Source of the DNA: Ophthalmolycus amberensis
Lineage: Eukaryota > Chordata > Actinopteri > Perciformes > Zoarcidae
Reading direction: 5' to 3'
Length of the DNA stretch: 64,000 bases
Assembly (NCBI GenBank): GCA_024529925.1
Contig: JAFEUB010000916.1
Span: 412,001-476,000 of the forward strand
Under the pieces are notes generated by a model, which made no database searches, had not been told where the DNA came from, and was given only the letters and a program-made list of their open reading frames with translations. Both the position numbers and the translations under genes were made by a program. The number at the start of each line of letters is the position of its first letter. The stretch's first letter is position 1. Of this stretch, positions 27,401 to 37,800 are shown piece after piece.

Positions 27401-29024
27401 AGTGAGAACTCGTCTCTCTGTCGGGCGATGAGATCCTCTAAGAGCTTCTCGTTACCTGGAGGGACGGAGGGTCAGCAGCAGTAAATATGTCAACTTCTGT
27501 CCCTTTTTATATTATTAGGAGGTCGGAAATACTCTTTCCCTTTAAAATAAAAAATAACCCATGAAGAAAAAGAATAAACTAGATATTAGAGTGCAACTGA
27601 AATCACATTAGTTACTTTTTGAGTCAAAAATAATGTATTTTTTTGTTATTTATTGTTTTTTATTATTAAAATGTCCGTCAAATAAATACAAAATTGGAGG
27701 GAGCCATTGTGACTTTTTCTTTTTTATATAAAATGTTAATTTTCTGCTTTTTGTTTCAGAATCTTCAGAAGAGGAACACAGAATTAGTAATTTACAGAGC
27801 GTTTAAGCTGTAATGTCAGTGAAAAGCAGCCATCAGAAACTAAAAAAAGTAAATAATTGAATCAACTTAACCACCACTAAATCCAGAAAATGCATCATGA
27901 GTTCTAACAATATGTATTATTTTATAGTAAACCACAACAAAAGCATTCACCTGGATACACGCCTTGCATCCTCACCTTGTCTTACAGCCGTGAAGATCGG
28001 GCTGCTGTGTGCACACTCCGGCCCGGAACTGTGAGCAAAGAAGAAGTTCAACTAAACACAGAGTGGAATTAACTTCTGTGAAACTGAAGAGGAAAAGTCC
28101 TCTGATCTGAAGAGCTTCACCTGCTGGGAATAATGTTGGTTCAAAAAGTAACTGGAAAAGTAACTTAACTATTCAGTGCAACTAATTACAACACTGAACA
28201 TCTCAAGTTCTTACGGATTAAAGAAGTATTTCACCGCTGGAAAGTTGGTCTCTTCATAAAACTAGGCGGTCCGTGCAGTAGAAAAACAAATATATATTTT
28301 TTATTGCTTCTAAATGAACAGAGAAAACAGAGAAAGGGGGGCGGTGGTATTCCCTTTAGGGCAAAAGGTAGAAAACCCACAACACCCAGAATGCACTGGG
28401 CTCATTGCAGCCACTGAGCAGACAAAAGCTCCGTTCAAACTCACATATTTTTTCTTTGAGTACATACTGCAGCTGTCCTTACAAAGTGCATACTGTTGCA
28501 TGTACTATGGATTAAATTGGGACGTACTACTTCCTCATAAAATGGCACCTTTAACTCTCTTGTTCATGTATCAGCCGTGCAAAGGATTGTGGGTCAGAAT
28601 AGCCAGAAAAGCATGCTGGTGGGACATGCTGGTACTTTTTGTCATACTGCTTTTGACATATTATATATTGGGACATACTAACTCTTTTTATGGCATAGTA
28701 AATTGTATGGTAGTAACTTAGCAACTTTATTTATATCACAGAGAAAATATGTACAGTGACAAACTCACAGTCTCTTTTAGACAACAGTTTTAAAGTATTA
28801 AGTACTTTACAGGACAGTAAAGGAAAGAGCAGAACTTCCATCATGTAGTTTATCATTTCACCAAAACAAACCAGGAAGAGAGAGAGAAGTATTCATGACC
28901 TTGGTTGCTGAGCTTCCTTCTGTTTGTTGCTCTCGAGAAGACTTTGTTCGATCATGTACTGAGTTGCTGCGTCCTCGTCTTCATCCTCATCATCCTCCTG
29001 CAGCCCAAATCGCACAAACTCCAT
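22293..29024 (-). CDS. asb14: ankyrin repeat and SOCS box protein 14 (asb14)
   Basis: ASB proteins are substrate receptors of Elongin BC-Cullin5 ubiquitin ligases. Twelve coding exons, in transcript order: 28900-29024, 27976-28028, 27321-27455, 27059-27211, 25820-26065, 25193-25364, 24968-25073, 24476-24655, 23756-23884, 23468-23596, 22554-22707, 22293-22468. Phases agree at every junction and give 585 residues; human ASB14 is about 587. The N-terminus is acidic, with a ubiquitin-interacting-like helix (ATQYMIEQSLLES). A long series of ankyrin repeats follows, including GWTPLHEAA, RGETPLLLAV and GHMPIHRAA. The SOCS box has a BC box (LQHLCRLRIRR) and a Cul5-type LPLP segment near the C-terminus. 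ASB15 is the nearest alternative, but the C-terminal RSPVFMSFLPLP fits ASB14 better. I see no internal stop or frameshift. Several introns carry UG repeats directly at the splice sites. Confidence 0.92.
24427..24470. repeat. CA/TG microsatellite beside an asb14 donor site
   Basis: On the transcribed strand this is a TG array starting a few bases after the donor of exon 24476-24655. Similar arrays sit at about 23600-23633 (against an acceptor), 24957-24967 (overlapping a donor) and 25080-25103 (against an acceptor). Confidence 0.85.
24725..24960. repeat. AGTAAAAGTACT-rich dispersed repeat in asb14 intron
   Basis: The segment is rich in AGTAAAAGTAC and GTACTTAGTTACTTTCCAC motifs. A longer related copy lies at 26165-26855, and short pieces at about 25425-25440 and 42411-42450. 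I recognise the pattern as one very common in percomorph genomes; I assume a DNA-transposon origin. Confidence 0.5.
26165..26855. repeat. long copy of the AAGTAC-type dispersed repeat in asb14 intron
   Basis: It begins TGATGGAAACTAACTGAGTA and contains repeated ACTTTTACT and AGTACTGTACTTAAG motifs. It ends near 26855 with further ACTTTTA and AGTACTT motifs in inverted sense. No coding capacity. It is the most complete member of this family in the window. Confidence 0.5.
28430..28715. repeat. possible dispersed repeat in asb14 first intron
   Basis: The stretch has paired motifs such as GCATACTGTTGCATGTACTATGG and GGGACATACTA/GGGACGTACTA, suggesting an old mobile element. No ends could be set with certainty. 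Confidence 0.3.
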
Positions 29025-30419
29025 GATGAAGACGATGGCCCTGTTCAAAAAGGCATATTTCACTGAACTTGTGTGTGATCAGCAGGCCGGTGTTGGTTTA
29101 AATCCGATCCTTCTGCAGCACGTCATGAACCCTACATGTTGATAGGTGAGTGGACCCCTGAGCGCTGAAACAGGACGTGATAGTCGGCATTAATCTGCTG
29201 CTATAAAATCCTCCACTCATGGTTTCAGACTCTCCACTAGATTTCTGAACCAGGCTGCAGGAATTTGTTCCCATTCAGCCACAAGAGCATCAGTAAAGGT
29301 CCAACACTGATCAGGTCTGGATCACAGTCGGTGATCATCTCAAAGGTGTTTGTGCAGACCAGTCAGGATCTTACGCACCAAACTGGTTAAACCGTTTCAC
29401 ACAACCGCACAACTTTAAAAAACATCTTAAAACCGGATTGTTTCTCGTCTATTTCTGCTGTCAAATACTTTTCCTGATTTTGTGAATTCATATTCTGCCC
29501 ACTTTATCCCCATTATATATGCTGTATATATAGGTTATACAGGTTTCTGTGCTGACAGACGTCACTGTGTTTCTTTACCTTGTGGGTTTGTGTTGAGTCG
29601 TTGTTTTGGTTTCCTCTACTCGGCTGTTCGAGTCCCTGCAGATTAAAAGAGGATCTGTTGTTGTTGTTGCTGTTGACGGCAGCAGGAGGAGGAGCGGTAT
29701 CTGACCCGTGACTGAAACCAGAGCTTTATGTCTGCATGGGTTCCGTCAATGAATTCATGTTCCACCGTGTTTTAATAGCAAAGCACCGTCTGCCTGCAAA
29801 TACACGCGAGTTATACTCAAGATCAAATTCTTTGTCCTGGAATAATGTCATTAAAGTGTCGCAATTCTGCAGGGAAAGACTCTGGAGGTTCGTGTGAGCT
29901 CTCGACCTCCATGATTCAGCGGTTTGGTTGCAGCACTCTGGCTGAGCGGGGATCTGACACCTGTTACTATATTTACCTCCAGAAGAGTTCATGAAGTGAA
30001 CCGATTAGCAGATATTCAGTGTGACACTGCAGGACAGACCATGACTGGATTACTCTGAGCAGTATATTTGATTCATCCGACAACTACTTTTCAGATTAAA
30101 TTGTTTTGTCCATGAAGAGTCCCAGGTGATGTTAGAGGTGGAGCCAGAGACATTTGTCATTTTTGCTTTAGAAAAAGTATTTAATTTATAATCAAAGTAG
30201 TTGTTCATTAATTACTGTGTATATATTAATCGTTAAAGTATAATATTAAAGGTCTTAAAACTTGCTTTTGAGCCCCAGCTCGTCCCGTCTACACTTTTAA
30301 AAAGATCTTTGCTACAATCCGTACTAGTGTAAACATTTCATGCTTTTCAAGTCTTGTAAAAGTAACATTTGTGACCAATAATTAAAACACGAAACAACCA
30401 GACTGTAATTGAAAATGTG
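29025..30419. other. intergenic region between asb14 and rps23
   Basis: No exon is supported. A fragment at about 29256-29400 resembles the interior of a dispersed fish DNA transposon (CTGCAGGAATTTGTTCCCAT, CACCAAACTGGTTAAACC). The asb14 promoter must lie upstream of 29024 on the minus strand, but no clear core element was found. Confidence 0.5.
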
Positions 30420-30425
30420 TTTATT
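30420..30425 (-). terminator. rps23: rps23 polyadenylation signal
   Basis: AATAAA on the minus strand lies about 20 bases after the rps23 stop codon. A very short 3' UTR is usual for ribosomal protein genes. Confidence 0.75.
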
Positions 30426-30445
30426 GTATTTTCTGTCTCAACTGT

Positions 30446-32563
30446 TTATGACCTTGGCCTCTCCTTCTTGCCTTTGTACAGAGCCAGCAGAGACACGTTG
30501 GCCACCTTGACTACCTTAAAACGAACGCCAGGAATGTCACCAACGGCGTGACCTTTACGTCCGAATCCTGCCACCAGAACCTCATCGTTCTCCTGCAGGG
30601 GAGGAGAGAGGAGCAAGGGTGGTCAGTAAAATAAGAAACACAGCTGCAGATTCTGTACATTTACTGTTTGGCAGTTATTCGAGGATGTATACAGGGCGGG
30701 TATTTACCTCGATGAAGTTGAGGCAACCATCGTTGGGGACGAAGGCGGTGATCTTCTTGCCGTTCTTGATGAGCTGAACTCTCACACACTTCCTGATGGC
30801 AGAGTTGGGCTGCTTAGCCTCAACACCGCTGCAGACGGGGAAAAAAACACTTTAACAAACATAAACTTAACATGAAAACAGTTCAAATTACAGTCACAGA
30901 AATAACAACTATGACTTTCCAGTAGGTGTGATGAGGGAAAGACTGACGTTTCCCCGGTGACATTGACAACCGAGAACAACTTTGTCAGCACCCCCGGGTC
31001 ACTCAAGTTGTTAACATCCAATGTGACGGTTTGAACCAAGCTCTCTGGTTAAGATGCTTTTAAATGGACCATTGCGGGGTCAACTTTGTCTAAGTGGCAA
31101 AAATCAAAAGTCTAAAACGACGAGCTGTCCATGACCTGTGTTTTGTTATCCGCCATCACTCCATCTTTTATGGTTCAGCAGGTCTCTTGGTACTCACACT
31201 TTCTCAAGAACGATGCCCTTGGCGTGGGAGGCTCCTCCGAAGGGGTTAGCCTTGAGGGCCGTGCCCAGATGGGCTTTCTTGTACTGTTTATCGTGCCATC
31301 TCTGCTCACGGCGGTGGTTACGGAGCTTCCTGGCTGTGCGCAGACCACGACACTTTCCTGGGAGACAAAGACAAATAATGTTAGAGCCAATGCAGCCTTG
31401 TAGACATTCAACAAAGTATTCTTCCCATACATTGTAAATGCTTAAATGTCTCCAAACCACACACTGCTGCAGTAGAACAGAGAATGTATCCTACGACAAT
31501 TATGCAACTGAAAAAAATGTTTTCCTTTTCTGTTGGTCAACACATTTTCTCTTAAATATACGGGGTTAAAAGTGAGTGAGCATCACCACCACCATGCTAT
31601 GAACAACTTCTGACTTTTAACATCAAGTGCGTTTGGGTGATACAGCAACCACATCATTGTCAACTGCCTCCATTAATCCGATTTCATACACATGTAAATG
31701 AGAAAACATGGTTGCTTAAATCTCAAACTACATTGACTTGTATTTAAACTCCAAGACCTGGGATGTCATTAGGTAGCCTCTGAAGCTCCAGGTAAGCGTT
31801 TTCACATCAGTCAAAATACTTTGACACAAAAAGAAATGCTTAAATTTGTGAGTGTCTATAAATGTTACAATAAATACAGCATTATTGTGTGTGCTGGCAG
31901 TATATTTCACAAAACAATCAGATCTATATCAAGCCTGAATTCACACCAACTACAAAACAATTGAAGATGTAAAATAATCTAATAATGTGTGTGTGGAACT
32001 ATCTACGGTTGGCTTTACAGCCACTACGGTTTAATACATTTGCCTTTACTGTTCACCAATAGTGAACAAACATGAACGTTATAAATCACATAAATGCCGT
32101 CTGGGGGTTTAACAGTGGTATTTCCCCAAATAACCTGCCGCAATTGTGACAACCGTACAGAGACAAGCTAACGAAGCTTTTGCACATTAGCTGCGAGCGG
32201 TGTTAGCATGATACTAACCGAGATTACCAACACTCAGTCTGAAGCGTAATACATGATCGCATAGGACATCAAGTTATTCAGCTGTTTAGTTACATACTGT
32301 AAGTATTAACAATGTATGGTGTAAACGGGACGTATGCTACGCTAACCATGCTAACACACAGCTCAGATGTGCTATGGCCGCTCCACGTTGCGGGAAGAGA
32401 GAACCGTAAAAACGGTCCGTGTTTAAGTAAATCTTTGGAGTTTTTTCCAGCACAAACGCATCGAAAACAGTTTGTAAGACATTCATAAACGACATAGACG
32501 TGAAAAATGTCAGCAGTGACCATAATAATTGAATATTTAGGGTGAAGTTAAGGCCGTACCCAT
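30446..32563 (-). CDS. rps23: 40S ribosomal protein S23 (uS12)
   Basis: uS12 is a core protein of the small ribosomal subunit and lines the decoding centre. Exons in transcript order: 32560-32563 (ATG plus one base), 31198-31357, 30708-30828, 30446-30592. The phases join to 143 residues, the exact length of vertebrate RPS23. The protein begins MGKCRGLRTARKL and ends KGKKERPRS. The conserved loop around KQPNSAIRKC includes the proline that is hydroxylated in other eukaryotes. The first coding exon holds only four coding bases, as is typical for this gene. The sequence just upstream of the ATG on the minus strand contains a pyrimidine tract (TTCCTTTCG) that could form a 5' TOP start. No damage is visible. 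Confidence 0.97.
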
Positions 32564-32579
32564 GATTGCAGAAGCGAGC

Positions 32580-32602
32580 CTGGGATCGAAAGGAACGGCC
32601 CA
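32580..32602 (-). promoter_or_regulatory. rps23: candidate 5' TOP start region of rps23
   Basis: Read on the minus strand, this contains CCGTTCCTTTCGATCCCAGG, about 20-35 bases before the ATG. Ribosomal protein mRNAs usually start at a C within a pyrimidine run, which puts their translation under mTOR/LARP1 control. The exact start site is not known. Confidence 0.4.
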
Positions 32603-33600
32603 AGATGCACCGCGGCAAAATGTCTAGTCTGAGGACCCCGGCTGGGAGTGGCTACAGAAGATGCCTGATTAAAATGATTATTCGAAGGTTAAGGTATGCA
32701 TCCATTGGTAAAACGATGACGATTCATTGTATGCTTTTATTTTTGAAACAGAACAAATAATTTTAATACTTTTATTCTGATGACTTCTATAGACATACAT
32801 TTAGATTTATATAGGTAACGTTAGTCCAAACGTTTCAGCTTTTTAACATTATTTGAGACTTTGTTTTTACCTGCAATATGTGAATTTAGTGATGTATTTT
32901 ATATAACTTATGTGAATCATTTGTTTTGCTTTGTTCTTAGTTTTGTATAAGAAGTATAAAATAGCACACAATGCAGGTACAAGTACTGCAAAATTGTACT
33001 TACATACTGCACTTGAGGAAATATATTGGTTACATTCCACCACTGGTCTTAGTCTTGTTTCCCTGCAGCAACAAATTGTTTAATTGTTCAACCACAGCAA
33101 TATTCAGACCAGCAGTCCTTCTCTTTATTGTCAATTATCCATCAACACTCTTGCAGAATGTGAACAAACTGCAAACTAAATGAGTCACAACTTAATATTT
33201 TTTCATTCTTTGCTTGTGCAGTATCCTACTTTATAAAAGAGGGAGTAGAATAATACAATCAATTGTTAAATTAATGAGAAGCCAGCCATGATTGTATTCC
33301 ATATCTGAAAAATTGCAGATTCAAGGCAATTTCACTTCTCAAGTGTATCTTCAATACGTTGTTCTGACTGCACACTCGTCATTGTGATGCCCTGTAATCC
33401 GCTGAAATTAAATGTATTTTGAGCTGAAGTGAAAATGAGAAAATGTGGGGAAACCAGGGGGCGGGGCTGTCTCAACCCCTCTCATGCCTGTGCTCTGCCC
33501 TGATTGGCTGATTCATCCGTCTGTCAGGGGTCTTAAAGACGGTGGGCTGATTAAAGTAGATTACTAGGGGAGAGACGGAGGAGAGAGTGTGCTGGCATCC
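32603..33600. other. divergent intergenic region between rps23 and atp6ap1l
   Basis: About 1 kb separates the two divergent ATGs. It is mostly AT-rich with no exon. Near 33499-33507 is a CTGATTGGCTGA segment (inverted CCAAT box), about 115 bases upstream of the atp6ap1l ATG and a likely part of that gene's promoter. Confidence 0.5.
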
Positions 33601-33619
33601 CTCTCTGAACACCACCACG

Positions 33620-34784
33620 ATGGCTTCACCATGGAAACACTGCTGCATCCTCCTCCTCTTCCTCTCTCTCCTTCTCCTGCATCCAAAACCATCAACCTGC
33701 CTCGACCGACAAACTGCTGACGGGTAAGTGAAGCAGAGACAAGAGATTATTTTTTACCTTGATGGTTCTTGATTTTGACCTCTCGTGACGCTCTAATCTT
33801 TCACACACACAGTCAGCTCAAAGATTACTGATGCGTTGTGACTGTGAGTCCCACCAGGACCTAGTTTCATTGTGTTTATTTCTTTAAAGGTGCATTTTTA
33901 TTTGGTTATTTGGGGACAGAACAACAATCTGAAAAACCCAACATTGGACATATTATCATCTAGTGATGGTAAACAGTTATTTCACATGCAGCAGACTCAG
34001 AGCAACATGATCATCCTGCTGGAGTTTTGTTTCTGTACCTGATGAATCCAAATACTCACTCTCCTTTTACCTGTTTTTTGGTACCAACTCCTGGCATACA
34101 TATAAGCACCCTAAACTGCTAAATGCTCCACTATGTTCACCAGCTAATCTCTAATTTTGTGTGTCTGCTGTTTGGCTCTGAGCAGTCAGAGGACAGTGGG
34201 TTTATCCGATGATGCTAATTTGAGACTGAAATAAACAGTAAATGTGACTAAAAAGATGAAAAAATAGCAACAACCTCTGTGTATCTGCAGAGTTGGTGAG
34301 AATTCTCTGTAGGCTTGTCCCTAAATTAGAGCTAAAATGATGAATATTGGACTCAAATGCATACCAACCAGTATCCTAGCATGCAGTTATGTGGCAGCAC
34401 GTCTGGCTTTCATGCAGGTGTTTGTGTGAAACCTGAATTCCCATTTGTATTAACCGTGGCCGTGTTTTAGTTACCTTCTAAGCATGCCACAACCATTTAT
34501 TTGCCAGAGCCATGATCTATCCCAAACCATAACTTCATAGCAGAAAGCGAGAATTGTACAAATGTTGGCATTGGACCCGAAAAAAGAAATCTGTCTGCAT
34601 AATCCAGGCTTTTGCAGAGTCATTCGATATCAGCGTTGTTTAAGGGGAACGGAAACTGTCTCTCTGTGTCTGCTGGAGAAAGGCAGCTGTTTGTAGATTG
34701 TCATTTGTTATAGTCGGCAGCTGCTGATTGTAAAAGGAGGGAGAAGCTGCAAAATCTCCTTTTGGCTGCAGAGCCACCGCATCC

Positions 34785-34829
<45 letters not shown>

Positions 34830-37800
34830 TGCTAGGCGTGATTGTATGATGATATAATCAATGCAATCCCACAATCCACAGTCCGGCTCTGACGAAACAA
34901 GAGGAGCTAAACCTTTTTTTTGGCTGCAAGTGAGTCGGGAGGATTTGTCTTCTCTATGCCTCTTGTTCTAATCAAAGCACATTTATAATACATTCAGTAT
35001 GTGCTGAGACAAATGTTTTAGAGCAGGGGTCTCAAACTCCCGGCCCGCGGGCCGAATTTGGCCCGCCACGTCATTTTATGTGGCCCGCGAATCCGCCAGC
35101 AAAAAAAACAACTTTTTTTAAATTTAGTTAGTTTATTAGTTAGACTAATAATAATAAAAATATCCCCATAGTCGAAATTATGAGATAGAAAGTCGAAGTT
35201 ATTAGATAGAAAGTCATAACTATGATAGAAAGTCATAATTCTGAGATAGAAAGTCAAAGTTATGAGATTGAAAGTCAAAATTATGAGATTGACAGTCAAA
35301 ATTATGAGATTGAAAGTCAAAATTATGAAATAGAAAGTCAAAATTATGAGATACTTAAACACAGTCATAGAAGCAGCTCTTTGGCTTACTGTACATTTAA
35401 CATGGAAATGTATTGTGAGCACATTGAAGACTACTTTAAACTGTGAATGCAGGTATTAGATATACTGTAACACCAATTTTGTTTTTGATTACACTGCAGA
35501 AACGCAATTTTTTGACTTGTCAGAACAAGGTGATTTCAAATATGAATACAATGTATTGAAAGGTGCTCTGTGCATTTGGTAGATTTGCCGGCATCTAGCG
35601 GGGAGGATGCAGATTGCAACCAGCTAAACTTTTTCAAGCTGTGCCAAGCGAGCAGCAGAAATACGGTGGCCGATGTGAAAACCTGAACACGCGAAACACA
35701 GCAATTGGTATTTGTCGTATTAAGGCGTTAATGTTGCAACGGTGCACTCTGGATCAACCCGTGTGTCTCTGCAAGTGGAACACAGCACCCCCCTCACAGA
35801 ACATACAACTTAGAAGTTGCACAAACTGAAAAGTTGAAAAGAAAATCTCTGGAGGAACAGCAGTTCAATGCACAAGAAATATTTATTTCCTTATTTTATG
35901 TTTGGTGGATGATGGCACACGGCACTGTTCAGGAGTGTTCTGAAGAGTCTCCAGACACGTCATCCAAACTGACAACCGCCAGGGAGTCACGGGGGAAAAT
36001 GTACTCGGCCATGTTGGGGAGCCCGGACAACACACAGCAGCTCACAGCACTGCGGGAAATATCCATGTAACGAGCCTCCGTCCACGTCCACTCTTCAGTG
36101 GTTGCGTCGTAGTACTCGACGTTACTGCAGATGCCGTGGCCGTTATGGCCCCCAACAACATAGAGCCGGTCGTTGAGCACTTCGATACCGAAGTTGCTGC
36201 GGGAAGTCAACATATGGGACACTTGCTGCCAGGTGTTGCTCCCAGGGTTGTCGACCTCTGCGCTGCTCAGACGGACGGAGCCATCAAAGCCGCCAACCTT
36301 TTGGGAGGAAAAGTGAAAATGAAGGGTGAGATGTTTGAATTGAGATTTAACCAAATTCTTCGCCAAAAGAGAACGCTCATCTGAGTCTAAAAACAACCGC
36401 TCTAGTTCACTTCACCCACCTTGTTGTGGAGCGTCGTGCTGCTTCCGTCGCTCCTATGCTCGTGCATCGGAGCGAGGAGACTCCACTGGTTGGTCTCGGG
36501 CCTGTAGCGCTCTGCGGTGCTGAGTCGTGAGTGGCCGTCAAGACCTCCCATGGCGTAGATGCACTCGCCCAGCACAGCGACGCTCACGTAGCATCGGCGG
36601 TGGTTCATGGGTGCCGCCTCGTGCCAGGTGCGCATGCTCACGTCGAACCTGCGCACGCTGTTGAAATGCTCGACCCTGTTGAAGCCGCCGACGCAGTAGA
36701 TGCTCCCGTTGAGGACGGCGGTGCCGTGGTAGGCGCGAGGACCCACGTCAAACGACAAAAAGGTCTTCCACATACCCGGCCTGTCTCCGGACATGATGCA
36801 GCTCATCATTGAGTTTGCGTACACCGGCTTGGTCTCTGTGACGGAGGAAAGCGTGCAGGAGCTGCTGCTGGCAGCCGATCAGCTCAACGTCATGGGCGTT
36901 GTGCAAGCTTGCTGCGACTTCCTGGGCGAGCAGCTCTGCCCAGAGAACTGCATCGGCATCTTTCAGGTCACCGACACCTGCTTGTCCCCCGAGCTGCGGC
37001 TCAAGGCCTACCACTTCCTCGTTGACCACTTTGAGGAGGTGGTTTTGTCCGAAGAGTTCCCGCAGCTCTCCGTGCAGCTACTCGTCGACATCCTCGGTAG
37101 AGACGACCTCAATGTGAGCGAAGAGAGCGCGGCGTTCGAGGCCATCCTGCGCTGGATCGCCCACGAACCCGAAGCATGTCGAAAAAAGTCATCGTATAGC
37201 ATGTCGAAAAAAGTCATAGCATGTCGAAAAAAGTCATAGCATGTCGAAAAAAGTCATAAAAAAGTCATAGTATAGCATGTCGAAAAAAGTCATCGTATAG
37301 CATGTCGAAAAAAGTCATCGTATAGCATGTCGAAAAAAGTCATAAAAAAGTCATAGCATGTCGAAAAAAGTCATAAAAAAGTCATAAAGAAGTCATCGTA
37401 TAGCATGTCGAAAAAAGTCATAGTATAGCATGTCGAAAAAAGTCATCGTATAGCATGTCGAAAAAAGTCATAAAAAAGTCATAGTATAGCATGTCGAAAA
37501 AAGTCATAAAAAAGTCATAGCATGTCGAAAAAAGTCATAAAAAAGTCATAAAGAAGTCATCGTATAGCATGTCGAAAAAAGTCATCGTATAGCATGTCGA
37601 AAAAAGTCATCGTATAGCATGTCGAAAAAAGTCATCGTATAGCATGTCGAAAAAAGTCATCGTATAGCATGTCGAAAAAAGTCATAAAAGTCATAGCATG
37701 TCGAAAAAAGTCATAATAGTGGTGTATTGCGCACTTTTATTTTAAAAGTACTGCTATATGAACAAAAGGGCAATAACATTTGGTTCACGAGATGCAGGTA

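Noticed and set aside
28314..28721. 135-codon frame in asb14 first intron
   Set aside because: It overlaps a probable dispersed repeat and has no recognisable domain.
37175..37715. CRISPR-like array
   Set aside because: The units are direct tandem repeats without unique spacers of fixed length, and the DNA is vertebrate nuclear.
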